Source of the DNA: Morganella morganii
GTDB lineage: Bacteria > Pseudomonadota > Gammaproteobacteria > Enterobacterales > Enterobacteriaceae
Reading direction: 5' to 3'
Length of the DNA stretch: 64,000 nucleotides
NCBI RefSeq assembly: GCF_019242955.1
Contig: NZ_CP066129.1
Location: 3,782,001 to 3,846,000, forward strand
In this document: piece by piece, positions 15,509 to 26,348 of the stretch
Layout of the letters: each line of letters starts with the position of its first letter
Numbering within the stretch: the stretch's first letter is position 1
Program-made: the position numbers and the translations under genes
The notes under the pieces: generated by a model
What the model was told of the DNA's origin: nothing
The model's database searches: none
The model's input: only the letters and a program-made list of their open reading frames with translations

Positions 15509-17095
15509 ATGTCATCCGCAAAGAAAAACGTTGTGATTGGTGTTCTCGGTACAGTACTCGACCGGCGCGGCAAAAAAGCCAACCGCTGGCAAAAATGGCG
15601 GCCGAGCATCGGGCTGTGTCAGCAACCCGATCTGCATATTGACCGCTTTGAGCTGGTTTATCAGCCGGGTGATATGCAGACCGCAGGCCGGGTAAAAGAG
15701 GATATAGAGCAGGCTTCCCCGCAGACTGAAGTGATGCTGCGTGAGGTGGATATTGCTGATCCGTGGGATTTTGAGCAGGTGTATACCGCCTTGCTGGATT
15801 TTGCCACACACTACCCGTTTGATACTGAAAATGAAGAGTATCTGGTGCATATCACCACCGGCACTCATGTGGTGCAGATTTGCTGGTTCCTGCTGACCGA
15901 AGCCAGCTATCTGCCTGCGCGTCTTATCCAGACTGCACCGCGCCATAATGCGCGGGATAACGACCCCGCCGGTGTTTATACCATTATTGACCTCGATCTC
16001 AGTCGCTATACACAGATCACCGGACGTTTTCAGAAAGAACAGCAGGCACAGGTCGCGTTTCTGAAATCCGGCATTGCCACACGCAATGCCGCGTTTAATA
16101 CCATGATCGATAAAATCGAGCGTGTTGCTCTGCGCTCTTCCGCCCCTGTTCTGCTGACCGGGCCGACCGGCGCCGGAAAATCATTCCTGGCACGGCGGAT
16201 CTATGAACTACGCCGCAGCCGCCATCTGGTAAAAGGGCGTTTTGTCGAAGTGAACTGCGCCACACTGCGCGGCGATAATGCCATGTCCGCCCTGTTCGGC
16301 CATGTAAAAGGCGCATTTACCGGCGCGGTTCAGGCACGCGGCGGGCTGCTGAAAGAAGCGGACGGCGGTATTCTGTTTCTGGATGAGATTGCCGAACTGG
16401 GTGCGGACGAACAGGCGATGCTGCTGAAAGCGATTGAGGAAAAACGCTTTTTTCCTTACGGAGCGGATCATGAAACTGAAAGTGATTTCGCGCTGATCGC
16501 CGGCACGCACCGCAATCTGGCGCAACGGGTCAGTGAAGGATTGTTCCGAGAGGATTTATACGCCCGCATCAATATGTGGACCTTTACCCTGCCGGGACTG
16601 GCACAGCGGCGTGAAGATATTGAGCCGAACGTGGATTATGAGCTGGCGAAATACAGCCGCGATCAACAGAGCCGGGTCCGGTTTGATACCGATGCCAGAC
16701 AGCGCTATCTCGCCTTTGCCTGCTCACCACCGGCCTTATGGCGCGGTAACTTCCGTGAACTGAGTGCATCAGTCACCCGGATGGCAACATTTGCGGAAAA
16801 CGGACGGATCACCACGGCACTGGTACAGGAGGAAACGGAACGGCTGAAGAGTCAGTGGCACGATGCGGAAACAGAGGTCACTTTGCCCGCCGGGGTCGGT
16901 GAGATTGATTTATTTGATCGTCAGCAACTGGAAACGGTGATTGCCGTCTGCCGCCGCTCACAAACGCTTTCTGATGCCGGACGCACACTGTTTGCTGTTT
17001 CCCGTCAGCAGAAAAAACAACCCAATGATGCTGACCGGCTGCGGAAATATCTGGCGCGCTTTAATCTCAGTTGGGAACAGATTACCGGCCGCTGA
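15509..17095 (+). CDS. rtcR: RtcR sigma54-dependent activator
   Basis: 528 residues. The N-terminal ~180 residues form the CARF-like sensory domain of RtcR. The AAA+ domain (~180-420) follows, with Walker A GPTGAGKS, the sigma54-contact loop GAFTGA and Walker B GILFLDEIAE. A C-terminal helix-turn-helix region follows that. RtcR activates rtcB when its CARF domain senses an RNA-derived ligand. The gene is divergent from rtcB-rlaP with the sigma54 promoter between. In E. coli RtcR controls rtcBA, and RtcA is reported to be needed for its activation; no rtcA is seen here. Confidence 0.96.
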   Translation: MSSAKKNVVIGVLGTVLDRRGKKANRWQKWRPSIGLCQQPDLHIDRFELVYQPGDMQTAGRVKEDIEQASPQTEVMLREVDIADPWDFEQVYTALLDFATHYPFDTENEEYLVHITTGTHVVQICWFLLTEASYLPARLIQTAPRHNARDNDPAGVYTIIDLDLSRYTQITGRFQKEQQAQVAFLKSGIATRNAAFNTMIDKIERVALRSSAPVLLTGPTGAGKSFLARRIYELRRSRHLVKGRFVEVNCATLRGDNAMSALFGHVKGAFTGAVQARGGLLKEADGGILFLDEIAELGADEQAMLLKAIEEKRFFPYGADHETESDFALIAGTHRNLAQRVSEGLFREDLYARINMWTFTLPGLAQRREDIEPNVDYELAKYSRDQQSRVRFDTDARQRYLAFACSPPALWRGNFRELSASVTRMATFAENGRITTALVQEETERLKSQWHDAETEVTLPAGVGEIDLFDRQQLETVIAVCRRSQTLSDAGRTLFAVSRQQKKQPNDADRLRKYLARFNLSWEQITGR

Positions 17096-17099
17096 AATG

Positions 17100-17133
17100 A
17101 CAGAGCCGGTCAGCATTCACTGACCGGCTCTGT
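17100..17133. terminator. bidirectional terminator between rtcR and lptG
   Basis: A perfect 14-bp stem: ACAGAGCCGGTCAG (17100-17113) with CTGACCGGCTCTGT (17120-17133) around CATTCA. It separates two convergent genes. Confidence 0.8.
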
Positions 17134-17156
17134 ATACCGGGAGCTGTCTCTGCCGC

Positions 17157-18239
17157 TTACTTACGTTTAACCAGCATATACACACTGATCGCCAGGAACA
17201 GCAGGCTCGGCAGCAGTGCGCCCAGAAACGGCGGGAATTTGTAGGTCAGACTGAGAGAACCGAAAATCTCGTTGGAAACGTAGAACACAAACCCGCAGGC
17301 AATCCCCGTCACAACCCGTACGCCCATCGGTACAGAGCGCAGCGGCCCGAAGATAAACGACAGCGCCATCAGCATCATGACTGCCACAGAAAGCGGTGCG
17401 AATACTTTTTTCCACAGGTTCAGCTGATAACGTCCGGCGTCCTGCCCGCTCTGCTGCAAATAATCCACATACTGATACAGTCCGCTGATCGACAATGCTT
17501 CCGGATCAAGCGCTGCCACACTCAGTTTTTCCGGGGTCATCTGAGTCTGCCAGGTCATCGACAACTTCTGCTCACCGGTGATCACATAAGTATCTTTCAG
17601 AATAGATTCCTGCACCTGACTCAGCGTCCAGGTATCAGAATCGGCATTGTAATCTGCTGCCGCCGCACTGAGGATCGATTTCAGTTTACGGTCATCGTTC
17701 ATCCGGTACAGTGTGATGCCCTTGAGCTGAGTTTCACTGTCAACACGCTGGATATAGATAAAGTCACTGCCGTCTTTTGCCCACATCCCGCGGTCAGTCG
17801 CCAGCAGCGAAGCGCCGCTCGTTTTCTGTGCACGGTAGTTGCGTGCCCACTGCTCACCTGACGGCGCGAGCCATTCACCGACGACCATAGTCAGGATCAC
17901 CAGCGGGATAGCTGTTTTCATCACCGAACCCGCCACCTGGAGGCGGCTGTAACCGGAGGCCTGCATGACCACCAGTTCACTACGGGTCGCCAGTGCGCCC
18001 AGTCCCATCAGTGCCCCGAGCAGTGCTGCCATCGGGAAGAAAATCTGAATATCCTTGGGGATACTCATGATGGTGTACAGACCGGCGTCCCAGGTGGAGT
18101 ATTCCCCCTGGCCGACTTTGCGCAGCTGATCAACGAATTTGATAATCCCGGATAATGACACCAGCATAAACAGGGTCATCATGATGGATTGCAGAATCGT
18201 CCGCCCGATGTAGCGGTCAAGAACAAGTACTTTAAACAT
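17157..18239 (-). CDS. lptG: LptG LPS export permease
   Basis: 360 residues from the ATG at 18239 (MFKVLVLDRYIGRTI). The frame is open further upstream, but this start overlaps the lptF stop as TGATG and matches the family. LptG pairs with LptF to form the inner-membrane part of the LptB2FG transporter that extracts LPS and passes it to LptC. The YjgP/YjgQ family layout is visible: membrane spans near residues 12-35, 60-80 and 100-120, a periplasmic beta-jellyroll at about 130-260, and three spans at the C-terminus. It is cotranscribed with lptF and essential in relatives. Confidence 0.97.
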   Translation of the reverse strand: MFKVLVLDRYIGRTILQSIMMTLFMLVSLSGIIKFVDQLRKVGQGEYSTWDAGLYTIMSIPKDIQIFFPMAALLGALMGLGALATRSELVVMQASGYSRLQVAGSVMKTAIPLVILTMVVGEWLAPSGEQWARNYRAQKTSGASLLATDRGMWAKDGSDFIYIQRVDSETQLKGITLYRMNDDRKLKSILSAAAADYNADSDTWTLSQVQESILKDTYVITGEQKLSMTWQTQMTPEKLSVAALDPEALSISGLYQYVDYLQQSGQDAGRYQLNLWKKVFAPLSVAVMMLMALSFIFGPLRSVPMGVRVVTGIACGFVFYVSNEIFGSLSLTYKFPPFLGALLPSLLFLAISVYMLVKRK

Positions 18240-19342
18240 CAGGCAACCCCCTGAACACGGGCAGAACCAAAACGCAGACGCCGGACGGCTGTGGTGTTCC
18301 ACAGGTTCAGCACCACCGCGAGAGCCAGATAACTGAGATTAACCACCCACGGCCAGAAAGCCGGGTCCAGTTTGCCTTTCTCGCCGTTTGAGCGCAGCGA
18401 ACTTTGTAACAGGAAGAAAATCAGATACAGCAGCATTGCCGGCAGCATACTCAGCACACGCCCCTGACGCGGGTTCACCTCAGAGAGCGGCACCACCATC
18501 AGCGCCATCACCACCACGGAGAAGATCAGGGTCAGGCGCCAGTGGAATTCGGCACGGGAAGATGCATCCGTTTCTCTCCACAACTCAGACAGTGTCATTT
18601 GCTGATAGTTACTTTCACCGGTTTTCGCGTCACGGTGGTCAACGATAGCCTGGTAATCGGTAAAATCCGTGATCCGGAAATCGCGCAGGTATGCGGTTCC
18701 TTCATAACGGGTCCCTTTATCCAGCACCACCACCTGATTACCGTTCTCTTTTTCGGTCATATGGCCGCTGTCAGCCACCACAATGGACGGACGCTGTTCG
18801 TTTCTCGCCCAGATCTGGGCAATAAAGACATTTTTGAAGCGGTTGCCGTCAACATCCCCGAGATAGAGCACCGTACCGCCGTCATCAGAAACTTTAAACT
18901 GCCCGCCGACCATCGCGGTCACGCCCGGGTTGGCTTTCACCTCTTCCAGCACTTTATCCTGATACTGGGATGACCACGGGATCAGCCAGGCGACATTAAC
19001 CGCCGCCACCAGCGCGGTAAAGAAAGCCAGGATCATGGCGGATTTCACCAGCACATTATTGCCCAGACCACAGGCATGCATAACGGTGATTTCGCTTTCA
19101 GTATACAGTTTGCTGTAGGTCATCAGCAGCCCGAGGAAGAGACTCAGCGGCAGAATGAGCTGTGCCATCTCCGGGATACCCAGTCCGAGCAGCGATACGA
19201 CGAGTCCGGCCGGGATGCTGCCTTCAACGGCGGCACCCAGGACTTCAACCAGTTTTTGACAAAAGAAGATAAGCAACAGGATAAACAGAATCGCAATCTG
19301 TGCTTTTAATGTTTCTCTTACCAGATATCTAATAATGATCAC
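18239..19342 (-). CDS. lptF: LptF LPS export permease
   Basis: 367 residues, E. coli LptF 366. It starts MIIIRYLVRETLKAQIAILF and has the same 3+3 membrane-span plan with a periplasmic domain. It works with LptG and the LptB ATPase in LPS extraction. It is first in the lptFG operon and divergent from pepA, as in E. coli; the 284-bp gap between lptF and pepA must hold both promoters. The lptG start shares one base with its stop. Confidence 0.97.
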   Translation of the reverse strand: MIIIRYLVRETLKAQIAILFILLLIFFCQKLVEVLGAAVEGSIPAGLVVSLLGLGIPEMAQLILPLSLFLGLLMTYSKLYTESEITVMHACGLGNNVLVKSAMILAFFTALVAAVNVAWLIPWSSQYQDKVLEEVKANPGVTAMVGGQFKVSDDGGTVLYLGDVDGNRFKNVFIAQIWARNEQRPSIVVADSGHMTEKENGNQVVVLDKGTRYEGTAYLRDFRITDFTDYQAIVDHRDAKTGESNYQQMTLSELWRETDASSRAEFHWRLTLIFSVVVMALMVVPLSEVNPRQGRVLSMLPAMLLYLIFFLLQSSLRSNGEKGKLDPAFWPWVVNLSYLALAVVLNLWNTTAVRRLRFGSARVQGVA

Positions 19343-19626
19343 GCTTAATACGCCTGTGAAAACTTGTGTTTTTGCATGAAAATAGCTAACTTCGTTCTGT
19401 GTTGACTATTTGTGTGCATTATTTTGCCGGCCTGAGGATGATTCCGGTATCAGACTACGCTTTTTTCCTTCCTTTCCGGAAAGAAACGGAATTTTCGTGA
19501 TATTCAGGACTCATAAAGTGCGCACACAGCTTATCATAAACTGTTTATAATCGATGGTGCAGATTAGTGCGAACGCTACATTTTAGCGGCAGCAGATGTC
19601 TTTGTCTTTAAGATTCAGGAGAGCGC

Positions 19627-21138
19627 ATGGAGTTTAGTGTAAAAAGCGGCAGCCCGGAAAAGCAGCGCAGTGCTTGTATTGTGGTCGGGGTTTTTGAACC
19701 GCGTCGTCTGTCTCCGGTGGTGGAGCAGCTCGATAAAATCAGCGACGGCTACATCAGTGCTCTGCTGCGCCGCGGCGAGCTGGAGGGCAAGGTCGGGCAG
19801 TCTCTGCTGCTGCACCATGTCCCGAATGTCCTGTCTGAGCGTATCCTGTTAATCGGCTGCGGGAAAGAACGCGAACTGGATGAACGCCAGTACAAACAGA
19901 TTATCCGGACGACCATCAATACCCTGAATGAAACAGGGTCAATGGAAGCCGTCTGTTTTCTGACCGAGTTACATGTCAAAGGCCGCAACAACTACTGGAA
20001 AGTCCGGCAGGCGGTTGAAACAGCCAAAGAGTCCCTCTATGTCTTTGATCAGCTGAAAAGTAACAAAACCGAATTACGCCGTCCGCTGCGCAAGCTGGTC
20101 TTCAATGTACCGACCCGCCGCGAACTGCCGACCGGTGAGAAAGCGATCAGCCACGGCCTGGCGATTGCCGCCGGTATCAAAGCCGCGAAAGATCTGGCCA
20201 ATATGCCGCCGAATATCTGTAATGCCGCTTATCTGGCCTCTCAGGCACGTCAGCTGGCAGACAGTAATTCTCCGGTGCTCAGTACCCGTGTTATCGGCGA
20301 AGAGCAGATGAAAGAGCTGGGCATGCTGGCCTATCTGGCTGTCGGCCAGGGGTCACGTAATGAATCGCTGATGTCGGTGATTGAATATAAAGGTAATCCT
20401 GACCCGGAAGCACGCCCGATCGTGTTAGTCGGCAAAGGCCTGACCTTTGACTCCGGCGGTATTTCCATCAAACCGGCTGACGGCATGGATGAGATGAAAT
20501 ACGACATGTGCGGCGCGGCAACGGTCTACGGTGTGATGCGCGTGGTGGCTGAGCTGGGTCTGCCGCTCAATGTGATCGGTATTCTTGCGGGCTGTGAAAA
20601 CATGCCGGGCGGCAATGCCTATCGTCCGGGGGATATCCTCACCACCATGTCCGGACAGACGGTCGAAGTGCTCAATACCGATGCGGAAGGCCGTCTGGTG
20701 CTGTGTGACACCCTCACCTACGCCGAGCGTTTTGATCCGGAAACGGTCATCGATATCGCCACACTGACCGGCGCCTGCATGGTTGCTCTCGGTAACCACT
20801 TCAGCGGCCTGATGGCAAACCACAATCCGCTGGCGCACGAGTTACTGAATGCCTCTGAACAGGCGGGTGACCGTGCATGGCGTCTGCCGCTGGCAGAAGA
20901 GTTCTACGAGCAGATTGAGTCCAATTTTGCGGATCTGGCCAACACCGGCGGCCGTCTCGGCGGTGCTATCACCGCAGGCTGCTTCCTGTCCCGTTTTGCC
21001 ACCCGTTATAACTGGGCACATCTGGATATCGCCGGAACCGCATGGCGCTCCGGAAAAAACAAAGGTGCGACAGGTCGTCCGGTTGCACTGCTGTCACAAT
21101 TCCTGTTAAATCGTGCGGGTATCAGCACCGACGACTGA
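19627..21138 (+). CDS. pepA: PepA leucyl aminopeptidase
   Basis: 503 residues, exactly the E. coli length. It is an M17 family manganese/zinc aminopeptidase that removes N-terminal residues. The signature NTDAEGRL is present in the C-terminal catalytic domain, with [10 protein letters not shown] and the metal ligand region KYDMCGAA. In E. coli PepA also binds DNA, at Xer sites and at the carAB promoter, through its N-terminal domain. The conserved length suggests that dual role may be kept. An AGGAGAG ribosome binding site precedes the ATG. pepA-holC-valS follow in order. Confidence 0.98.
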   Translation: MEFSVKSGSPEKQRSACIVVGVFEPRRLSPVVEQLDKISDGYISALLRRGELEGKVGQSLLLHHVPNVLSERILLIGCGKERELDERQYKQIIRTTINTLNETGSMEAVCFLTELHVKGRNNYWKVRQAVETAKESLYVFDQLKSNKTELRRPLRKLVFNVPTRRELPTGEKAISHGLAIAAGIKAAKDLANMPPNICNAAYLASQARQLADSNSPVLSTRVIGEEQMKELGMLAYLAVGQGSRNESLMSVIEYKGNPDPEARPIVLVGKGLTFDSGGISIKPADGMDEMKYDMCGAATVYGVMRVVAELGLPLNVIGILAGCENMPGGNAYRPGDILTTMSGQTVEVLNTDAEGRLVLCDTLTYAERFDPETVIDIATLTGACMVALGNHFSGLMANHNPLAHELLNASEQAGDRAWRLPLAEEFYEQIESNFADLANTGGRLGGAITAGCFLSRFATRYNWAHLDIAGTAWRSGKNKGATGRPVALLSQFLLNRAGISTDD

Positions 21139-21234
21139 CCGGAATTGCCGGGCTTTTGCGGCCCGGAAAAAGCATAAAGGTAACGGGGGATTGTGCTATC
21201 CTGAGCAATCCCCTTTTCTGCTATCAGAGATATT

Positions 21235-21684
21235 ATGAAAAACGCCACCTTCTACCTGATGGAACAGCCATCCCCTTTTGATGACCTTGAGGCCCACGAG
21301 TGGCTGACCTGTCATCTGGCGGGTGAAGCCTGGCGCAGCGGGAAACGGGTGCTGATCGCCTGTGAGTCACAACAGCAGGCCGAGAAACTGGATGAAGCCC
21401 TCTGGGCACGGGAACCTGATGCGTTTGTTCCGCATAATTTAGCCGGAGAAGGGCCGCGTTACGGCGCGCCGGTCGAGCTGTGCTGGCCGCAGAAACGGGG
21501 AAATTCCCCGCGTGATTTACTGATTGCCCTGCTGCCGCAGTTCACAGATTTTGCGACAACCTTCCGTGAAGTGATAGACTTTGTGCCTATCGATGAACAC
21601 TTAAAACAGTTGGCGCGCGAGCGATATAAAATCTATCGCAGCGTCGGCTTTACGATGACCATGGCCACGCCGCCAGCTTACTGA
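21235..21684 (+). CDS. holC: DNA polymerase III chi subunit
   Basis: 149 residues, E. coli HolC 147. Chi links the clamp loader, through psi, to single-strand binding protein. The family pattern is clear: [10 protein letters not shown] at the N-terminus, then [25 protein letters not shown], then [11 protein letters not shown], and the C-terminal [15 protein letters not shown] region. It sits between pepA and valS, which starts 16 bp later, as in other enterobacteria, and is probably cotranscribed with valS. Confidence 0.97.
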   Translation: MKNATFYLMEQPSPFDDLEAHEWLTCHLAGEAWRSGKRVLIACESQQQAEKLDEALWAREPDAFVPHNLAGEGPRYGAPVELCWPQKRGNSPRDLLIALLPQFTDFATTFREVIDFVPIDEHLKQLARERYKIYRSVGFTMTMATPPAY

Positions 21685-21700
21685 TAAACAAAGATTAAAA

Positions 21701-24598
21701 ATGGAAAAGACAACCGACAACCAACAGGCCTGCGAGCCGTCCCTGGATAAAACCTATAATCCAACGGAAATCGAAGGTCCTCTTTATACCCACTGGGAAA
21801 AAAGCGGCTATTTCAAACCGAACGGTAAAACAGACAAAGAAAGCTTCTGTATTGTGATCCCGCCGCCGAACGTCACCGGTAACCTGCATATGGGCCATGC
21901 TTTCCAGCAGACCATTATGGATACCATGATCCGCTACCAGCGCATGCAGGGCAAAAACACCCTGTGGCAGTCAGGTACTGACCATGCCGGTATCGCGACA
22001 CAGATGGTTGTTGAACGCAAGATCGCCGCAGAAGAAGGCAAAACCCGCCACGATTACGGCCGCGAAGGTTTTATCGATAAAATCTGGGAATGGAAAGCGG
22101 AATCCGGCGGTAATATCTCCAACCAGATGCGCCGTCTGGGTAACTCCGTGGACTGGGAGCGCGAGCGCTTCACCATGGATGACGGCCTGTCAGCTGCCGT
22201 AAAAGAGGCGTTTGTCCGCCTGTATAAAGATAACCTGATTTACCGCGGTAAACGCCTGGTGAACTGGGACCCGAAACTGCACACCGCAATTTCTGACCTG
22301 GAAGTGGAAAACCGTGATGTCAAAGGCTTCATGTGGCATATCCGTTATCCGCTGGCGGACGGCGCGAAAACCGCTGAAGGCAAAGATTACCTGGTGGTCG
22401 CCACCACACGTCCGGAAACCATGCTCGGTGATACTGGCGTGGCCGTTAACCCGGAAGATCCGCGTTACAAAGATCTGATCGGCAAAGAAATCATCCTGCC
22501 GATCGTCAACCGCCGCATTCCGATCCTCGGTGATGAACACGCGGATATGGAAAAAGGCACCGGTTGTGTGAAAATCACCCCGGCGCATGACTTCAACGAC
22601 TATGAAGTCGGTAAACGCCACCAGCTGACCATGATTAACATCATGGACTTCGACGGCAACATCCGCACTGAAGCAGAAGTATTTGATACTAACGGCGAAG
22701 TGACTGACGCCTGCAGCAGTGAAATCCCGGCCGCTTACCGTGGCATGGAGCGTTTCGCCGCCCGTAAAGCGATCGTTAAAGAATTCGAAGAACTCGGCCT
22801 GCTGGAAGAGATCAAACCGCACGACCTGACTGTTCCTTACGGCGATCGCGGCGGCGTGGTTATCGAACCGATGCTGACCGACCAGTGGTATGTCCGCACG
22901 GCACCGCTGGCAAAAGAAGCCATCAAAGCCGTGGAAGACGGCGATATCCAGTTCGTACCGAAGCAGTACGAAAACATGTACTTCTCCTGGATGCGTGATA
23001 TTCAGGACTGGTGTATCTCCCGTCAGCTGTGGTGGGGTCACCGTATCCCGGCCTGGTATGACAATCAGGGTAATGTGTATGTCGGCCGCGACGAAGACGA
23101 AGTCCGCCGTGAGAACAATATCCCGGCGATGGTTGAACTGCGCCAGGACGAAGACGTGCTGGATACCTGGTTCTCCTCCGGTCTGTGGACATTCTCAACC
23201 CTGGGCTGGCCGGAAAACACCCCGGAACTGAAAGCATTCCACCCGACCAGCGTACTGGTCAGCGGCTTCGACATCATTTTCTTCTGGATCGCCCGCATGA
23301 TCATGATGACCATGCACTTCATCAAAGATGAAAACGGCAAGTCGCAGATCCCGTTCAAAACCATCTACATGACGGGTCTGATCCGTGATGAGGAAGGTCA
23401 GAAGATGTCGAAATCCAAAGGGAACGTTATTGACCCGCTGGATATGATCGACGGTATCTCTCTGCCGGCACTGCTGGAAAAACGCACCGGTAACATGATG
23501 CAGCCGCAGATGGCGGAAAAAATCGCCAAACGGACTGAAAAACAGTTCCCGGAAGGGATCGAAGCACACGGTACAGATGCCCTGCGCTTTACCCTGGCAG
23601 CGCTGGCCTCTACCGGCCGCGATATCAACTGGGATATGAAACGTCTGTCCGGTTACCGCAACTTCTGTAACAAGCTGTGGAACGCCAGCCGTTTCGTGCT
23701 GATGAATACCGAAGAGAAAGACTGCGGTCTGAACGGCGGTGAGATGGAATTCTCCCTGGCCGACCGCTGGATTCTGGCGGAATACAACAATACCGTGAAA
23801 GCATACCGCGAAGCGCTGGATACCTACCGCTTTGATATTGCATCCAATATTCTGTATGAATTCACCTGGAACCAGTTCTGTGACTGGTATCTTGAGCTGT
23901 CCAAACCGGCGGTTCATAAAGGTACCGATGCACAGAAACGTGCAGCACGTCATACCCTGATCACCGTTCTGGAATCCCTGCTGCGTCTCGCACACCCGAT
24001 TATTCCGTTTATCACGGAAACCATCTGGCAGCGCGTGAAAGTGGTTACCGGCGCGGAAGGCGACACCATCATGCTGCAACCGTTCCCGGAATATGATGCC
24101 TCTCTGAATGATGAGCAGGCACTGCGTGACCTGGAGTGGATCAAAGAGACAATCGTTGCGGTACGTAATATCCGTGCTGAAATGAACATCGCGCCAAGCA
24201 AGCCGCTGGAAGTGATGCTGCGCGGGGCAAGTGCTGATGCACAGCGCCGTGTTGCGGAAAACAGCAACTTCCTGAAAGCGATGGCTCGTCTGGAATCCGT
24301 CCGTGTGATGGCAGAAGGCGAAACGGCACCGGTGTGTGTCACCAAGCTGGTGGAAGGTGCGGAAATCCTGATCCCGATGGCTGATCTTATCAATAAAGAC
24401 GACGAACTGGCGCGTCTGGATAAAGAGCTGGAAAAAACGGAGAAAGAGATTGCCGCTATCGAAGGTAAACTGGCGAACGACGGCTTTGTCAGCCGTGCGC
24501 CGGAAGCTGTCGTTGCCAAAGAGCGCGAGCGCCTCACCGCCAACCGTGAAGCAAAAGAAAAACTGATTGCTCAGAAAGCCACGATCGCAGCCCTGTGA
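21701..24598 (+). CDS. valS: valyl-tRNA synthetase
   Basis: 965 residues, E. coli ValS 951. Class Ia synthetase that charges tRNA-Val. The HIGH box is read in [15 protein letters not shown] near residue 50, and the KMSKS box in [10 protein letters not shown] near residue 567. The large insertion between them (~200-400) is the editing domain that clears Thr-tRNA-Val. The C-terminal arm has the coiled-coil rich in Lys and Glu (about residues 900-960). A strong terminator follows directly. Confidence 0.99.
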   Translation: MEKTTDNQQACEPSLDKTYNPTEIEGPLYTHWEKSGYFKPNGKTDKESFCIVIPPPNVTGNLHMGHAFQQTIMDTMIRYQRMQGKNTLWQSGTDHAGIATQMVVERKIAAEEGKTRHDYGREGFIDKIWEWKAESGGNISNQMRRLGNSVDWERERFTMDDGLSAAVKEAFVRLYKDNLIYRGKRLVNWDPKLHTAISDLEVENRDVKGFMWHIRYPLADGAKTAEGKDYLVVATTRPETMLGDTGVAVNPEDPRYKDLIGKEIILPIVNRRIPILGDEHADMEKGTGCVKITPAHDFNDYEVGKRHQLTMINIMDFDGNIRTEAEVFDTNGEVTDACSSEIPAAYRGMERFAARKAIVKEFEELGLLEEIKPHDLTVPYGDRGGVVIEPMLTDQWYVRTAPLAKEAIKAVEDGDIQFVPKQYENMYFSWMRDIQDWCISRQLWWGHRIPAWYDNQGNVYVGRDEDEVRRENNIPAMVELRQDEDVLDTWFSSGLWTFSTLGWPENTPELKAFHPTSVLVSGFDIIFFWIARMIMMTMHFIKDENGKSQIPFKTIYMTGLIRDEEGQKMSKSKGNVIDPLDMIDGISLPALLEKRTGNMMQPQMAEKIAKRTEKQFPEGIEAHGTDALRFTLAALASTGRDINWDMKRLSGYRNFCNKLWNASRFVLMNTEEKDCGLNGGEMEFSLADRWILAEYNNTVKAYREALDTYRFDIASNILYEFTWNQFCDWYLELSKPAVHKGTDAQKRAARHTLITVLESLLRLAHPIIPFITETIWQRVKVVTGAEGDTIMLQPFPEYDASLNDEQALRDLEWIKETIVAVRNIRAEMNIAPSKPLEVMLRGASADAQRRVAENSNFLKAMARLESVRVMAEGETAPVCVTKLVEGAEILIPMADLINKDDELARLDKELEKTEKEIAAIEGKLANDGFVSRAPEAVVAKERERLTANREAKEKLIAQKATIAAL

Positions 24599-24618
24599 TC
24601 CTGACGGAATGAGTAGCG

Positions 24619-24645
24619 AAACCAGCCTCCGGGCTGGTTTTTTTT
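24619..24645 (+). terminator. valS terminator
   Basis: AACCAGCC-TCCG-GGCTGGTT stem at 24620-24639 followed by a run of T. It ends the pepA/holC/valS block. Confidence 0.92.
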
Positions 24646-24779
24646 ATCCCTTATTTCGCCTGTTTACTTTGTGTGATAATTATTTATTATCATATTTATC
24701 GTTTCATACGATATCCACAGTAATCGCCCCTCAGGTTTATTCCCCCGGCTTTACTTTTCACAATAAAAATAATGAGATA

Positions 24780-25298
24780 ATGATATCCATGACAAGCAGC
24801 ACAACAGAAAACTACACCCTCCGCCTGATCCGCCAGGAAGATAACCCCGGTATCGCACAGGTGATCCGCGCGGTATCAGCTGAACACGGTCTGACCGCAG
24901 ACAAAGGCTTTGCGGTTGCAGACCCGATTCTGGATACCTTATACGAGGTGTACAGCCAGCCGCGGGCCGCATACTGGGTCATTGAGGCAGAAGGTGAGAT
25001 CCTCGGCGGCGGCGGTGTTTCCGGCCTTGCCGGCGGTGACGGCAAAACCGCAGAATTACAGAAAATGTACATCTCTTCCCGCCTGCGCGGCAAAGGGCTG
25101 GCGAAAAAAATCGCACTTCAGGCGCTCGAATTTGCCGAAGCGGAAGGCTACAGCCAGTGTTATCTGGAAACCACCGCCGATCTTCAGGCTGCAATTAAGC
25201 TGTATGAAAAGCTCGGGTTTATCTTCCTTGATGCCCCGCTGGGCGACACCGGCCATAGCGACTGTGAAGTCCGGATGCTGAAAGTTTTCGCTGCCTGA
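24780..25298 (+). CDS. yjgM: GNAT acetyltransferase, YjgM-like
   Basis: About 172 residues from the ATG at 24780; an in-frame ATG at 24789 (MTSSTTENYTLRLI) is equally possible. The frame is open back into valS, but that part looks non-coding. GNAT fold motifs are visible: LGGGGVSGLAGGDGKTAELQ then MYISSRLRGKGLAKKI, the acetyl-CoA pyrophosphate loop, and the C-terminal LYEKLGFIFLDAPLG. The position between valS and rraB matches E. coli yjgM. The substrate is not deducible from sequence. Confidence 0.88.
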   Translation: MISMTSSTTENYTLRLIRQEDNPGIAQVIRAVSAEHGLTADKGFAVADPILDTLYEVYSQPRAAYWVIEAEGEILGGGGVSGLAGGDGKTAELQKMYISSRLRGKGLAKKIALQALEFAEAEGYSQCYLETTADLQAAIKLYEKLGFIFLDAPLGDTGHSDCEVRMLKVFAA

Positions 25299-25403
25299 TC
25301 CCCCTGCCGGCCGGAAGTCCGGCCGGTATCCGCTTTTCCGGTAAAAACATCCGGTGCTTTTCTGATAGTTTCTCTCCGCTGTTTATCTTACAGTCATTAC
25401 ACA

Positions 25404-25419
25404 TGTGACGGATATCACA
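25404..25419. promoter_or_regulatory. CRP-type palindrome TGTGA-N6-TCACA
   Basis: TGTGACGGATATCACA is a perfect two-half-site match to the CRP consensus. It lies only 29 bp ahead of the start of the unknown ORF at 25448. That is too close for ordinary class I or II activation, so repression or an atypical layout is more likely. Binding is inferred. Confidence 0.6.
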
Positions 25420-25447
25420 TTTTGTAACTGACAAACAGGAGATCAGG

Positions 25448-25789
25448 ATGATCAGCACGATTCACGGAATGAATGACCTGTTATGTACCGCCGTAACGCT
25501 GAAAGCACCGGCAGAGCGGCCGGTCTGCCGCATACAGGACGATGAACAGACAGAAATACAACAGGAAGGATGGCAGGGAGAGAGCAGGAGCCCGCAGGTA
25601 AGAACGCAGAAAGGCCCCGTTCTCTATCAGACCATTGAGGCAATGAAAGAAGCAGAGGATGATATCAATATTCAGGATATCCAATTTCCGGGCTGTGCAC
25701 CGCTGCGACCGATGATACGCGACAGTCAGAACGATTCCCGGCGTGAGCGCACTGCCCCGCTGAAGTCTGTCTTTTCAGTTTCCGCCTGA
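25448..25789 (+). CDS. uncharacterised 113-residue protein
   Basis: Hydrophilic protein of 113 residues without a recognised domain, signal peptide or membrane span. It is rich in Gln, Glu and Arg. Support for a real gene is contextual: an ACAGGAG ribosome binding site ahead of the ATG, a perfect CRP-like palindrome just upstream, and a strong bidirectional terminator 12 bp after its stop. It occupies the gap between yjgM and rraB. It could be a lineage-specific small regulator or an expressed RNA with a chance frame. Function unknown. Confidence 0.5.
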   Translation: MISTIHGMNDLLCTAVTLKAPAERPVCRIQDDEQTEIQQEGWQGESRSPQVRTQKGPVLYQTIEAMKEAEDDINIQDIQFPGCAPLRPMIRDSQNDSRRERTAPLKSVFSVSA

Positions 25790-25800
25790 GCTGCGGACAC

Positions 25801-25826
25801 AAAAAAACCTGCCGCGGCAGGTTTTT
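25801..25826. terminator. bidirectional terminator before rraB
   Basis: A seven-A run, then AAACCTGCC-GC-GGCAGGTTT and a T run. It is symmetric and lies between the plus-strand ORF ending at 25789 and rraB on the minus strand. Confidence 0.9.
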
Positions 25827-25842
25827 CAGTCATGGCAGAGAA

Positions 25843-26253
25843 TCAGTGTAACGGTGCCTCATCAGCATCGTCGTCTTCATCTTCATCTTCGGCATCCGGG
25901 TCTTCAAAATAGGTGCCCCAGCCGTCGTAATCCACATCCATTTTTTCCGCCAGACGCGCCAGCTGCTCTACCTGAGCATCAATATGTTCCGCTGTCAGGC
26001 CGCATTCGCTGATGATATCGCAACATAACACCACCTGGCCGCCTTCCACTTCCAGTTCTTCAGCATCCGTCACTTCATAACCCAGTTTGAACGCTTCAAC
26101 CGCTGCTTTTTCCAGCTTGTCGTAGTTCTCACTCGAAAAATGGTGCTCAATGGTGTACTGCGCATCAGGATCGCTGCCGTCTTCCTGCAGTTCTGCAATA
26201 ATCGCACGGGTTTCTTCGCGCTGTTCTTCTAAAAACGCATCTAATTCTGACAT
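25843..26253 (-). CDS. rraB: RraB, inhibitor of RNase E
   Basis: 136 residues from the ATG at 26253 ([16 protein letters not shown]), chosen because AGAGGA lies 7 bases ahead. Upstream in-frame starts would add up to 11 residues. RraB binds the C-terminal scaffold of RNase E and alters degradosome activity. The conserved core [20 protein letters not shown] and [12 protein letters not shown] is present, with the very acidic C-terminal tail. It is convergent with the ORF at 25448 and divergent from argF, matching E. coli order. Confidence 0.95.
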   Translation of the reverse strand: MSELDAFLEEQREETRAIIAELQEDGSDPDAQYTIEHHFSSENYDKLEKAAVEAFKLGYEVTDAEELEVEGGQVVLCCDIISECGLTAEHIDAQVEQLARLAEKMDVDYDGWGTYFEDPDAEDEDEDDDADEAPLH

Positions 26254-26348
26254 GGCCATGTCCTCTGATAAGTGATACCCGCGCATTCTCCCACAGCCGC
26301 ACCAATTGAGCCACCCATAATAAAAAAGAATTTACCTTCGGTGTTGCA

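Noticed and set aside
21148-21166. Hairpin after pepA as terminator
   Set aside because: The CCGGGC/GCCCGG stem is followed by A, not T, on the plus strand, so it does not fit an intrinsic terminator for pepA.
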